A DNA stretch of 64,000 bases from an uncultured Oscillospiraceae bacterium (GCA_910579725.1 CAJTUD010000001.1:93908-157907); one strand, 5' to 3'. Numbered from the stretch's first letter, positions 24,433 through 32,824 are shown. A program made the numbers and translations. Notes: generated by a model not told the origin, from the letters alone.

Positions 24433-25425
24433 ATGAAAAAGAAGTTATTTGCGTTTGTCATGGCAATGGTTATGATCCTGTCTCTGGCCGCCTGCGGCGG
24501 TGATAACAGCGGAAACAAGGGCGCGGCCGCCGTGGATACCAACACCGTGGCCGTGGGAGCGGTGGTCATCGCCCGGGACGATGTGCCCGAGGATGACATC
24601 TACGCTTTCGTCTCCGCCATTTTTGAGAATAAGGACGCTCTCTCCGAGCAGCACGACAAGGGCAAGGAACTGGATCTGGATTTCGCCGCCTCCGTCACCA
24701 GCGTCCCCTACCACCCCGGCGCGGCCAAGTATTTCTCTGAGAAGGGCAAGACCGTGGCCGTCAAGGAGGGCGCCGGCGCGGGCAGCTCCAAGGCTCTGTC
24801 CTTCGGCACCGGCGGCGACACCGGTACCTACTACGGCTTCGGCGGCGTGCTGTCCAGTTATGTTTCCAGCAATACCAGCGTCTCCGTCACCGCGCTGACC
24901 TCCGGCGGGTCCAAGGCCAACATCGAGGATCTGGCCGCAGGCAACGTGCAGCTGGCCTTTGTCCAGTCCGACGTTATGAGCTATGCCTACAACGGCGAGC
25001 GTCTGTTTGATTCCGCCGTGTCCGGCTTCTCCGTTGTGGCCGCCCTGTACATGGAGCAGGTCCAGATTGTCACCACCAACCCCGACATCAAGTCTGTGGC
25101 CGATCTGGCGGGCAAGTCCGTCTCTATTGGCGACCGCGGCTCGGGCGTATGGTTCAACGCTGTTGACGTACTCAGCGCCTACGGTATTGATCCCGACACC
25201 GGCATCAGTCCCGTATATCAGAGCTTCGGTGACAGCGCCGAGAGCTTAAAGGACGGCAAGATTGACGCGGCCTTCATCGTGGCCGGTGCGCCCACTACCG
25301 CCATCGTGGATCTGGCCACCTCCAAGTCCGTGTATCTGGTGGGTCTGGATGAGAGCCACACCAACGACCTGCTGGCTTCCTCTCCCTACTACAGCGCATA
25401 CACCATCAAAGCCGGTACCTATTGA
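24433..25425 (+). CDS. TRAP transporter solute-binding lipoprotein, TAXI family, apparently circularly permuted
   Basis: A 330-residue lipoprotein (lipobox LAAC, Cys21) that captures a substrate outside the cell for the fused TRAP permease encoded next. The domain order is unusual. Residues about 36-106 (TVAVGAVVIARDDVPEDDIY, AIFENKDALSEQH, PYHPGAAKYFSEKG) match what is normally the C-terminal end of TAXI proteins. The segment that normally follows the signal peptide (LSFGTGGDTGTYYGFGG) starts only at about residue 121, after a Gly/Ala/Ser linker (107-120). The protein ends at AGTY, just where the missing C-terminal part would usually begin. ATG 24433 is preferred to the upstream in-frame ATG 24343, which precedes the promoter. 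Confidence 0.88.
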   Translation: MKKKLFAFVMAMVMILSLAACGGDNSGNKGAAAVDTNTVAVGAVVIARDDVPEDDIYAFVSAIFENKDALSEQHDKGKELDLDFAASVTSVPYHPGAAKYFSEKGKTVAVKEGAGAGSSKALSFGTGGDTGTYYGFGGVLSSYVSSNTSVSVTALTSGGSKANIEDLAAGNVQLAFVQSDVMSYAYNGERLFDSAVSGFSVVAALYMEQVQIVTTNPDIKSVADLAGKSVSIGDRGSGVWFNAVDVLSAYGIDPDTGISPVYQSFGDSAESLKDGKIDAAFIVAGAPTTAIVDLATSKSVYLVGLDESHTNDLLASSPYYSAYTIKAGTY

Positions 25426-25441
25426 TCTCCCCACTCCCTTT

Positions 25442-25513
25442 GGCAAGGGCCGCGCAGGCGGCCCTTGCCGCATTGAAAAGGCGGAGGAATCTCCGCCTTT
25501 TCAATGCGGCAAG
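25442..25513 (+). promoter_or_regulatory. Overlapping alternative hairpins between TRAP receptor and permease
   Basis: Stem A: 25442-25453 with 25458-25469 (12 bp, loop GCAG). Stem B: 25464-25486 with 25491-25513 (perfect 23 bp, loop GAAT). They share bases 25464-25469, so both cannot form fully at once. Neither is followed by a T-tract. They probably protect the receptor message or lower permease expression, and could act as a switch. Confidence 0.65.
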
Positions 25514-25544
25514 AATCTGAATCAAAACGAAGGAGGCCGTAAAC

Positions 25545-27575
25545 ATGAGTGAAAAAGAGAGAAAGGATCTGCGCGAGGCAGAAACCGGCACAGCGGCGGA
25601 TATGGACGCGGTTATGCGCAAGTATGACCGGGAGTCTGCCACCCGCATCTGGGAGGGCTGGCCCAAGCGGATTGTCCAGGCCATTTCGGTGCTGTTTTCT
25701 CTGTACTGTGTCTGGTCCACCCTGTGGAGCACAGCGGATCTGCCCATCCGCCTGACGGCCTTTCTGGGCATGATTATCGTCATGGGCTATCTGAACTATC
25801 CCGCCCGGAAAGGACATGTGGTTCCCAACTCTATGCCCTGGTATGACCTGATCATTATGACTCTGGGCGCGGGATCATTTTTCTACTACTGCCTGAACTA
25901 CAAAAATCTGGTGATGGTCATCACCAGCGCCGCCAAGATCGATCCCTCCAACCCTGACGCCGTCTCCGGCGCGTGGTTCTATATCCTGCTGGGGGTGGTG
26001 GGCATTCTCTGTCTGGCGGAGCTGTGCCGGCGGTGCGTGGGACTGCCCATCCTGTTTGTGGTGGGTGCGCTGCTGATTTACACCTTTGCCAGCGGCCAAA
26101 GCCTGCCCCGTGTGATTTACACGCTCTTTTTCGGCACCTCCGGCGTGATGGCCACGCCCATTCAGGTCTGCGCAAAATTCATCGCCGTGTTTATCATTTT
26201 CGGCGCGTTCCTGGAGCGTACCGGCATTTCCAATTTCTTTATTGACCTGGCCAACTGCGCGGCGGGCTCCTCCTCCGGCGGTCCGGCCAAGGTGGCTGTT
26301 ATCTCTTCGGCCCTGTGCGGCATGGTGTCCGGTTCCTCTGTGGGCAACACCGTGACCACCGGATCCGTGACCATCCCCATGATGAAGAAAACCGGCTATA
26401 AGGGAGAGTTTGCCGCCGCGGTGGAAGCCGCCGCCTCCACCGGCGGACAGATCATGCCTCCTATCATGGGTGCGGCCGCTTTTCTCATGGCGGAATATAT
26501 GGGCACCTCCTACGCCAATGTGGCCCTCAAGGCCATCCTTCCCGCCCTGCTGTACTTCACCGGGATTTTCCTGGCGGTTCACCTGGAGGCCAAGCGGCTG
26601 GGCCTGGAGGGCATTCCCCGGAATCAGCTGCCGAAATTCAAGCTGCTTATTCGCAGTATATACCTTCTTCTGCCCCTGGTGGTGCTGGTCGTCATGGTGT
26701 CCACCGGAGCCCGGACTCTCCAGTTCTCCGCCGCCATTGCCATTGTGCTGACTATTCTGGTGAGCCTGCCCAACATCTTCCTGGACAGCCGGAATCAGCA
26801 TGGCGAGGGCTTCGCCGTTCATGCCGCCAAGGATCTGGGCGCCATGATCAGCAATTCTCTGGAGGCCGGCGGCCGGGGCTGCATTACCGTGGCGGTGGCC
26901 TGCTCTATGGCGGGCATAGTGGCGGGCTGCATCACCGTGACAGGGCTGGCCTCCAAGCTGGTCAGCGCAGTGGTGAACGTCAGCCGTATGATCCCCAACG
27001 AAGCTCTGGCCATGTTCATTGCCCTGTTTCTCACCATGCTCTGCTGTATCGTGCTGGGTATGGGAGTGCCCACCACGGCCAATTACTGCATCATGGCCTC
27101 CACCTGCGCTCCTATTCTGATCACCTTGGGCATCGGGAAGATCCCCGCCCACTTCTTCGTATTTTACTTCGGCATTGTGGCGGACATCACGCCTCCCGTG
27201 GCTCTGGCGGCCTACGCCGGGTCCGCCATCGCGAAATCCAATCCCATGAAGACAGGCGTCAACGCCACCAAGCTGGCCATTGCGGCCTTCATTGTGCCCT
27301 ATATTTTTGCCTTCAATCCGGCGATGCTGCTGGTGGATACCAATGCCATTCAGGTGGGGCAGATTGTAGTCACTTCTCTGGTGGGCCTTTTCGGCGTGGC
27401 GGCGGCTCTCAACGGCACGCTGTTCCGGAAAATGAATCCTGTCTTCCGTCTTCTGCTGGCGGCAGGCGGGCTGTGCATGATGTTCCCCGACACCCTCACC
27501 GATCTGGTGGGTCTGGCAGTCGTATGCGGCGTATGCCTGTTCGAATACCTGTCCGCGAGAAAGACAAGAGCATAA
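25545..27575 (+). CDS. TRAP transporter fused permease (DctQM type, TAXI-associated)
   Basis: A 676-residue membrane protein that combines the small (4TM) and large (DctM, about 12TM) TRAP subunits and imports substrate by sodium or proton symport. The small-subunit part spans about residues 40-180. The large part carries SSSGGPAKVAVISSALCGMVSGSSVGNT-type sequence (about 240-270), AAASTGGQIMPPIMGAAAF and a C-terminal GMGVPTTANY motif, all typical of the fused TAXI permease. AAGGAGG precedes ATG 25545. It follows the receptor gene across a double-hairpin spacer and ends at a strong shared terminator. Substrate is unknown; the divergent aldolase/kinase operon is the best clue. Confidence 0.95.
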   Translation: MSEKERKDLREAETGTAADMDAVMRKYDRESATRIWEGWPKRIVQAISVLFSLYCVWSTLWSTADLPIRLTAFLGMIIVMGYLNYPARKGHVVPNSMPWYDLIIMTLGAGSFFYYCLNYKNLVMVITSAAKIDPSNPDAVSGAWFYILLGVVGILCLAELCRRCVGLPILFVVGALLIYTFASGQSLPRVIYTLFFGTSGVMATPIQVCAKFIAVFIIFGAFLERTGISNFFIDLANCAAGSSSGGPAKVAVISSALCGMVSGSSVGNTVTTGSVTIPMMKKTGYKGEFAAAVEAAASTGGQIMPPIMGAAAFLMAEYMGTSYANVALKAILPALLYFTGIFLAVHLEAKRLGLEGIPRNQLPKFKLLIRSIYLLLPLVVLVVMVSTGARTLQFSAAIAIVLTILVSLPNIFLDSRNQHGEGFAVHAAKDLGAMISNSLEAGGRGCITVAVACSMAGIVAGCITVTGLASKLVSAVVNVSRMIPNEALAMFIALFLTMLCCIVLGMGVPTTANYCIMASTCAPILITLGIGKIPAHFFVFYFGIVADITPPVALAAYAGSAIAKSNPMKTGVNATKLAIAAFIVPYIFAFNPAMLLVDTNAIQVGQIVVTSLVGLFGVAAALNGTLFRKMNPVFRLLLAAGGLCMMFPDTLTDLVGLAVVCGVCLFEYLSARKTRA

Positions 27576-27578
27576 CGA

Positions 27579-27616
27579 AACAAGGACGCGGAACCTGCCG
27601 GTTCCGCGTCCTTGTT
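27579..27616. terminator. Bidirectional terminator between TRAP permease and degV
   Basis: A perfect 17-bp stem (27579-27595 with 27600-27616) and 4-nt loop lies between converging genes. The minus strand ends in a short T-run after the stem; both stems begin with AACAAGG. Confidence 0.8.
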
Positions 27617-27621
27617 ATGCT

Positions 27622-28455
27622 TTAATATGCCGTTACAATCCCGCCGTCGTTGGCATACACCGTGGAAATCCCGCCGGTTGCCACAATCAGGATTTCTCCG
27701 AACCGGCAGCGTTGCCGGACCATCTCCTTCAGCGCCTCCGCCCGCTCCAGACAGTTGCAGTGAGCAATCACCAGCCGGCGGTCCGCGTGATCGGCGTCCT
27801 CCGCCATCCGGGAAACCATCTTTGCCAGGGTCTGCCTCACCGACAGGCCCTGCCCCATTTTTTGAATCTCCCCCTCCGGCGTGGCCCCGCAAAGGAGCTT
27901 CACCCTCAGTGCGCCGGTGACAAGAGACTGCATCCTGGTCAACCTGCCGTTTTTTCGCAGATTATCCAGATTTTCCAGTACAAACAAGGTCTTCATGCGC
28001 CCAATATAGGTTTCAACCTTTTCCACCACCTGGGCGAAGGGAAGTCCCCGTCCCGCCAGCTCCCGGACCAGCAGTGCAATCTGCGCCTGTCCGGAGGACG
28101 CGGAGCGGGAGTTGAACACATGGACGTTTCCATCGCTCCGTTCCTCCTGGTAAATGGCCCGGGCCTGCATGGCGGCGTTATAGGAGCCGGAGAGCTGGCC
28201 GGAAAGCGTGACGACATAGTTGTCCCCGCCGGGCAGGAACTGGTCCAGATACATGGAGGGAGAGGGACACGCCGTCTTGGGCGCGTCAGGCCAGGCCCGC
28301 ATTTTTTGCAGGAGTTCCCCCTGGTGAAAGTCCTCGCTGTCCACCACGGTTTCTGCGCCGATCTGAATGGTGAGCGGAACTTTTTTCACGCCGGGATCCG
28401 ACTTCAGCTCGGTGGGCAAGTCGGTGCAGCTATCACAGATCAATCTATATGTCAT
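27622..28455 (-). CDS. DegV family protein (fatty-acid binding)
   Basis: A 277-residue cytosolic protein of the DegV/FakB family, which binds a long-chain fatty acid and presents it to the FakA kinase for phospholipid synthesis. Typical segments are ICDSCTDLPTEL, VPLTI, SGSYNAAMQAR, VFNSRSASSGQAQIALLV, LENLDNLRKNGRLT and the C-terminal GISTVYANDGGI. In place of the usual 'VIDS' strand it has VHVFNSRSAS. ATG 28455 has GAGGCG upstream and a good promoter at 28490-28517. No fakA lies nearby, as is common for DegV genes. Confidence 0.94.
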   Translation of the reverse strand: MTYRLICDSCTDLPTELKSDPGVKKVPLTIQIGAETVVDSEDFHQGELLQKMRAWPDAPKTACPSPSMYLDQFLPGGDNYVVTLSGQLSGSYNAAMQARAIYQEERSDGNVHVFNSRSASSGQAQIALLVRELAGRGLPFAQVVEKVETYIGRMKTLFVLENLDNLRKNGRLTRMQSLVTGALRVKLLCGATPEGEIQKMGQGLSVRQTLAKMVSRMAEDADHADRRLVIAHCNCLERAEALKEMVRQRCRFGEILIVATGGISTVYANDGGIVTAY

Positions 28456-28489
28456 TTCAAAAACCGCCTCAAGTAATATGGTTGATTAG

Positions 28490-28517
28490 ATTATATCGTA
28501 TAATAGAAAAATGTCAA
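28490..28517 (-). promoter_or_regulatory. Promoter of degV
   Basis: On the minus strand TTGACA (28512-28517) and TATAAT (28490-28495) with a 16-base spacer. Confidence 0.7.
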
Positions 28518-28618
28518 GCCTCTATTCCACAGAAAGACGGTTTCTCCACCGGCTGAACCATGTTTTGCTGCTGGCCGCTTTTGCGTATGATCCCGCCGGA
28601 CGACAGCCAGCGGTCTCC

Positions 28619-29302
28619 TCACCGCGACGGCATTTGGAAGCCCGCAAGCGCCCTGTTCAGATAATCATTGAATGGCTTCATCCGGCGAAACAGCTCCGCT
28701 CCATGGGCAAGGAACTGTTCCGCGTCGTCAAACGCCTCGTCCCGGACAGGATATTCCAGATACCAGCTTTTAAACTTCAAGACCTCCGCCAGGGGGTGAT
28801 CCCTGTCATATCCGGCGGGAACGTTTTTCAAAGCGGCCCCCCGCACAGTAAAGCAGCTTTTAAAATCAGGCGCGTTCACGATCTGCTCCCATTCCAGGCT
28901 GTTGACGGAAATGAAATCCCGAACCATCGCGGTTGCGTCCTTGAACATGTCCGCAAACAGCCCTCCGCCCAAAAAGGACTGGTCTCCCGGCTTGATCATA
29001 AGATAATATCCCACCGGAACAGGCAGCTTCCCCATAGAGGAGATATGGGCGCGAAAGGCGGGGTTATACGGGGATTTATCATGGCTGAACCGGGTATCCC
29101 TGTTTAATTTGAACGTAAGCGACCGGGGATCATTATGCAGAACGCTGGAATCAAATTCTCCGATACGGAAAATGAGCTCCTGAATCAGCGTCTCAAACTC
29201 CATATTTGCCGCCTTATATTCCGCCTTGTGCGCGTGATACCACTCCCGATTGTTATTTTCACGTAAATCTGTCAAATATTTCAAAATAGCTGTTATATTC
29301 AC
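28619..29302 (-). CDS. DUF2461 (TIGR02453) family protein
   Basis: A 227-residue cytoplasmic protein of the DUF2461 family. Recognisable are the opening FLTDLRENNNREWYHAHK-type segment (here YLTDLRENNNREWYHAHK), RDTRFSHDKSPYNPAFRAHI, GGGLFADM and the C-terminal FLAHGAELFRRMKPFNDYL. The biochemical function of the family is unknown. The start is GTG 29302, with AAGGAG ten bases upstream. It begins 30 bases after the adenine deaminase stop, so the two may be co-transcribed, although no functional link is established. Confidence 0.9.
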   Translation of the reverse strand: MNITAILKYLTDLRENNNREWYHAHKAEYKAANMEFETLIQELIFRIGEFDSSVLHNDPRSLTFKLNRDTRFSHDKSPYNPAFRAHISSMGKLPVPVGYYLMIKPGDQSFLGGGLFADMFKDATAMVRDFISVNSLEWEQIVNAPDFKSCFTVRGAALKNVPAGYDRDHPLAEVLKFKSWYLEYPVRDEAFDDAEQFLAHGAELFRRMKPFNDYLNRALAGFQMPSR

Positions 29303-29332
29303 CAGGCCCTCTCCTTCCGCACACTTTTGGGT

Positions 29333-31060
29333 TTACACATACTGCTGTTTTGCCACATCAATCACGCCCCGCGTGGTGAGCCTCAGCGTGGGAATCACCG
29401 GAAGGGACATAAAGCTCAAAGTCATGAAGGGATCGATGTCCCGGTTGACGCCCAGGGCAAAGGCGGCGTCCTTGGCCTGTTCCAAAGCCTCGTTGACCTG
29501 CTCCAAAGTACCGTCGCCCATAAGCCCGGCGATGGCCAGTACCAGCTCGCCCCGGATCTGGCCGTTTTCCATCACAACAATACCGCCCTTGTTCTCCGTC
29601 ACCCGGTTGGCGGCGGCAGCCATGTCCGCTTCGTTGGCTCCCACTACGATGATGTTGTGGGAATCGTGGGATACGCTGGTGGCCACCGCGCCTCGCTTCA
29701 GTCCATAGCCGTGGAGGTAGCCCACACCGATGTGGCGGGTGTTTTTGTGCCGTTCGATGACGGCGATTTTCAGAATATCCCACTCCGGATCGATGTGGTC
29801 GGAGTAGCCCTGGTCCTCGGTGACGATTTCGCCGGGGACCATGCCGATGATGCCCCGGGGACGGCGTTCGGCGAAGTCCTCCGCCGTCAGATGGGACAGA
29901 TGGAAGGTGTCATGGGCCTTCTGCACCAGATAGGGATCGATCACCGGAGCGGGGAAGTCCCTGACGGTTTTGCCGTCGTACATCTCCACACCTTTCTTGA
30001 ACACCTGCAAAATGTTGAAGTCCTGGAAGCTGTCGATCACCACGAAGTCCGCCAGATACCCGGGAGCGATGGCTCCCCGGTTGTTGAGCAGGAAGTACCT
30101 GGCCGCGTGGTGGCAGGCCACCTTCACCGCCACAATAGGGTCCACCCCCTGCCGGATGGCTTCCCGGACGTTGTAGTCGATGTGGCCTTTTTCCAGAAGG
30201 TCGCTGGGGTGCTTGTCGTCGCAGCAGAACATGCATCGGTCCGCGTATTTTTCCGTCAGCAGGGGCAGCAGCGCCTGTAGATTCCGGGCGGCGGTGCCTT
30301 CCCGGATCATAATGAACTGCCCCCGCTCCAGCTTGGCGATGGCGTCGGCCGGGTCGGAGCATTCGTGGTCAGAGTAGACCCCGGCGGCGATGTAGGCGTT
30401 GAGGTCATTGCCTGTCAGACCGGGGGCATGGCCGTCGATTTTCTTGTGGTGAGCCTGTGCGGCCACAATTTTTTCAATGACCATAGGGTCCGCACCGATG
30501 ACGCCGGGGTAGTTCATCATCTCCGCCAGCCCCTGGACCCGGGGATGGTCATAGAAGGAGTCGATGGTGCGGTAATCCAGCACCGCGCCGCTTTCATCCA
30601 TGGGCGTGGCAGGAACGCAGGAGGGCAGCATAAACCGCACGTCCACCGGCAGTCCTTCGGTGGCCTGCAGCATGTACTCCACGCCGTCGGCCCCCATGAC
30701 GTTGGCAATTTCGTGGGGATCGGTAATAACGGTGGTGGTGCCATGGGGGAGGACTGCCTTTACAAACTCCCCCGGGGAGACCATGGCGCTCTCCAGGTGG
30801 ATATGCGCGTCGATAAAGCCGGGGAGGACCAGCTTACCGGTCATGTCGAACTCCGTCTCTCCGCTGTATTTTCCCATGCCCACGATCAACCCCTCCGCCA
30901 CGGCGATGTCCCCCCGGCAGAGCTCGCTGGAGAACACATTGACATACGCGGCGTTTTTCAGGACAAGATCCGCCTTCTCCCGGCCGGCGGCCACCTCCAC
31001 AATTCGCAGCTTCTTGTTCAACTTGCGGTTAATCCGGCCGGTATAACTCTCAGCTCCCAT
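29333..31060 (-). CDS. ade: Adenine deaminase
   Basis: A 575-residue amidohydrolase that converts adenine to hypoxanthine and ammonia for purine salvage or nitrogen supply. The metal-binding start of the barrel is GFIDAHIHLESAM; other family signatures are TTTVITDPHEIANVMG, GLAEMMNYPGVI, KIDGHAPGL, YSDHEC and the late SVSHDSHNIIVVG. Length fits bacterial Ade. ATG 31060 follows AAAAGGAGGATCACTG. The leader upstream has possible alternative base-pairing but does not match the purine riboswitch consensus. Confidence 0.97.
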   Translation of the reverse strand: MGAESYTGRINRKLNKKLRIVEVAAGREKADLVLKNAAYVNVFSSELCRGDIAVAEGLIVGMGKYSGETEFDMTGKLVLPGFIDAHIHLESAMVSPGEFVKAVLPHGTTTVITDPHEIANVMGADGVEYMLQATEGLPVDVRFMLPSCVPATPMDESGAVLDYRTIDSFYDHPRVQGLAEMMNYPGVIGADPMVIEKIVAAQAHHKKIDGHAPGLTGNDLNAYIAAGVYSDHECSDPADAIAKLERGQFIMIREGTAARNLQALLPLLTEKYADRCMFCCDDKHPSDLLEKGHIDYNVREAIRQGVDPIVAVKVACHHAARYFLLNNRGAIAPGYLADFVVIDSFQDFNILQVFKKGVEMYDGKTVRDFPAPVIDPYLVQKAHDTFHLSHLTAEDFAERRPRGIIGMVPGEIVTEDQGYSDHIDPEWDILKIAVIERHKNTRHIGVGYLHGYGLKRGAVATSVSHDSHNIIVVGANEADMAAAANRVTENKGGIVVMENGQIRGELVLAIAGLMGDGTLEQVNEALEQAKDAAFALGVNRDIDPFMTLSFMSLPVIPTLRLTTRGVIDVAKQQYV

Positions 31061-31485
31061 CAGTGATCCTCCTTTTCTGTATCCGTCAGTTGTGTATAGC
31101 CGAAAAACCTGAAAAGGGGCGAGGCTTGCCGGCTATGAGGAAAATGGATAAAAAGAAAGCAGACCACATATGGTCCCGCTACCTTTCGGCTATTGTACCA
31201 TATGCAATCCACTTTGTCTACCAGAAATTTGGTTACGGTGACAGAAAGCGGCGCGAATCATCACTGTAACCAGCCGGAAACTGAAAAGGAAACTGTCTGT
31301 ATCTGCTTTTGGAAATACTGTCCTGCGGCCGTATCCTTCTATTATCCTCCTCTGCTGTCCAGCATGTGTGTGCTCCCGCACCCACATGCTATCAGCGTTT
31401 ATAAATGATAGTTGAAAGCTGTCAGTATTAATGGTATACTTTGCTCGCATCAATTCGACAAATCCGCCTTTCATATGGAGATTAG
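31061..31485. other. Intergenic region with alternative pairing and CPBP promoter
   Basis: No gene supported over about 425 bases. Bases 31096-31105 (ATAGCCGAAA) can pair with 31184-31193 (10 bp) or partly with 31130-31136 (7 bp), giving mutually exclusive stems in the ade leader. A second hairpin has arms AGCATGTG and CACATGCT near 31361-31390. The right part becomes AT-rich and holds the CPBP promoter. Confidence 0.5.
31412..31440 (+). promoter_or_regulatory. Promoter of the CPBP pseudogene
   Basis: TTGAAA (31412-31417) and TATACT (31435-31440) with a 17-base spacer, 46 bases before the start codon. Confidence 0.65.
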
Positions 31486-32226
31486 ATGAAGAAAATAGAT
31501 ACAAAAGGACTTTTGTTGAGAATATTTGTCCCCACAATAGCTTTAAGTTTAAGCTACTTGATATTGGGACATTTTTGCAGTATACCGCATATTTTATTAT
31601 TTTGCATTTTAGGAACATTGATTTTAGCGCCAATAGAGTTAGGAATTATTTTGAAAGCAAGTAAAAGCGAGTATGGGAAGTATTCTCTTCAAAGCGCATT
31701 TGCAGGACAAGAAAAGTGTTCCATTTGGCAAGTGTTGATCATTGCGTCTGTATTTTTTGGAATTGCTGGCCTGCTGTCCGCTTTTATTGCACCCATCGAA
31801 AACCAAATTTTTGCAGGGATTAGAAGCGAGATACTTCATAGTTTGCCAAGAGGCTTTGATTGAACAAATTATGCGTATCTGAAAACTTTTTCCAAACCCA
31901 TATTAATGATAACTTGTGCCTATTATGGTGTTTTCAATGTGTTGATTGGACCGATAACCGAAGAATTGTTTTTTAGGGGATACCTGACATCGCATTATGA
32001 AAAGCAAACGCCATTTGTCCCAATCATGATAGCCGTTCTGTTTTCACTATATCACTTCTGGCTTCCTTTCAACAATGTATTTCGTATATTGGCATTTGCA
32101 CCAGCGGCATATGCAGCATATAAGAAAAAGAATTTATATATCAGCATCTGTTTTCATTGCCTGTGTAATCTTTTTTCAACATTAAATTTTATATTGGCGA
32201 TATCAGGGGATTTTACCTTTTGGTAA
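31486..32226 (+). pseudogene. CPBP (CAAX-type) intramembrane metalloprotease, broken by an in-frame TGA
   Basis: Bases 31486-32226 form one 247-codon frame interrupted only by TGA at 31861-31863 (codon 126). Upstream are several membrane segments; downstream are the CPBP motifs EELFFRG (EExxxR), LYHFWLPFNN and HCLCNLF (HxxxN), so the catalytic half lies beyond the stop. The context GFD-stop-TNYAYL suggests a Trp TGG to TGA change. GGAG precedes ATG 31486; ATG 31906 could allow re-initiation to give a 106-residue catalytic fragment. The DNA is much more AT-rich than its neighbours, pointing to transfer. CPBP proteases often serve bacteriocin maturation or immunity, but no such genes are adjacent. 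Confidence 0.8.
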
Positions 32227-32245
32227 AATCCCCTGATATCGCCAA
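32194..32245. terminator. Perfect 24-bp inverted repeat at the end of the CPBP pseudogene
   Basis: Bases 32194-32217 pair perfectly with 32222-32245 around a TTTT loop. The left arm is inside the last codons of the CPBP frame and the right arm runs past its TAA stop. It probably terminates transcription from both sides, although no long T-tract follows. Confidence 0.65.
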
Positions 32246-32332
32246 ATACTCTCTTGAGAAAGCTTTTCGGACCATTCTGCCTGCACTGCCGCCGTGACAG
32301 AAGGAGGCTGCGCGGGAGCGGACTGAGCAGCG

Positions 32333-32824
32333 TCAGTCCGGCAGGAGCACCGCTTCTCCGGCAGCAAGGGAGGCTGGCACGTCGACGACCCGCTGATTCC
32401 GGCTTCCCCGCCATGGGAGGGCCAGAGTGCGCTGTTCCAGAAGAAAAGGGCCGTCCACCAGCACGTCCAGCTCCGCCAGCAAGGCTTTCTGCGCTTCTGT
32501 ACCCTGATTTTTCAAGTACTCGAAGCTCCAGCCAGAGTAGGACCAGACGGTTCGGCCGCTCGCGCGGGCAATCCTGGCCAGGGCCAGGCACTCCTCCGCC
32601 TGCGCGAAGGGCTCCCCGCCGGAGAGCGTAAGCCCGTCGGTAAGAGGATTTTTCAGCAGTTCACCGGCGACCTCCTCCACGGTCATTTCTTTTCCTCCGC
32701 TGGGATCGTGGCTGTCCGGATTGTGGCAGCCGGGGCAGCGGTGGGGGCAGCCCTGAACAAAGCAGGAAAAACGGAAGCCGGGACCGTCCACGATGGAGTC
32801 TTGTACCAAGCCATAGATGCGCAT
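32333..32824 (-). CDS. nrdG: Anaerobic ribonucleotide reductase activase (NrdG)
   Basis: A 163-residue radical SAM activase that installs the glycyl radical on the class III ribonucleotide reductase NrdD. The CxxxCxxC cluster motif is GCPHRCPGCHN (C26, C30, C33), followed by LTLSGGEPFAQAEE and SGWSFEYL, as in NrdG. The open frame extends upstream but MRIYGLVQDSIVDGPGFRFS, with GAGAGG before ATG 32824, is the family start. No nrdD is in the window, so the partner must be elsewhere. It lies 83 bases after the carboxypeptidase gene. Confidence 0.94.
   Translation of the reverse strand: MRIYGLVQDSIVDGPGFRFSCFVQGCPHRCPGCHNPDSHDPSGGKEMTVEEVAGELLKNPLTDGLTLSGGEPFAQAEECLALARIARASGRTVWSYSGWSFEYLKNQGTEAQKALLAELDVLVDGPFLLEQRTLALPWRGSRNQRVVDVPASLAAGEAVLLPD

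Noticed and set aside
31061..31200. Purine riboswitch before adenine deaminase
   Set aside because: The conserved junction bases and loop-loop sequences of the purine aptamer are not present.
31861..31863. TGA read as tryptophan or selenocysteine in the CPBP gene
   Set aside because: Many other genes in the window end in TGA and use TGG for Trp, and no SECIS-like hairpin follows directly; a nonsense mutation is simpler.
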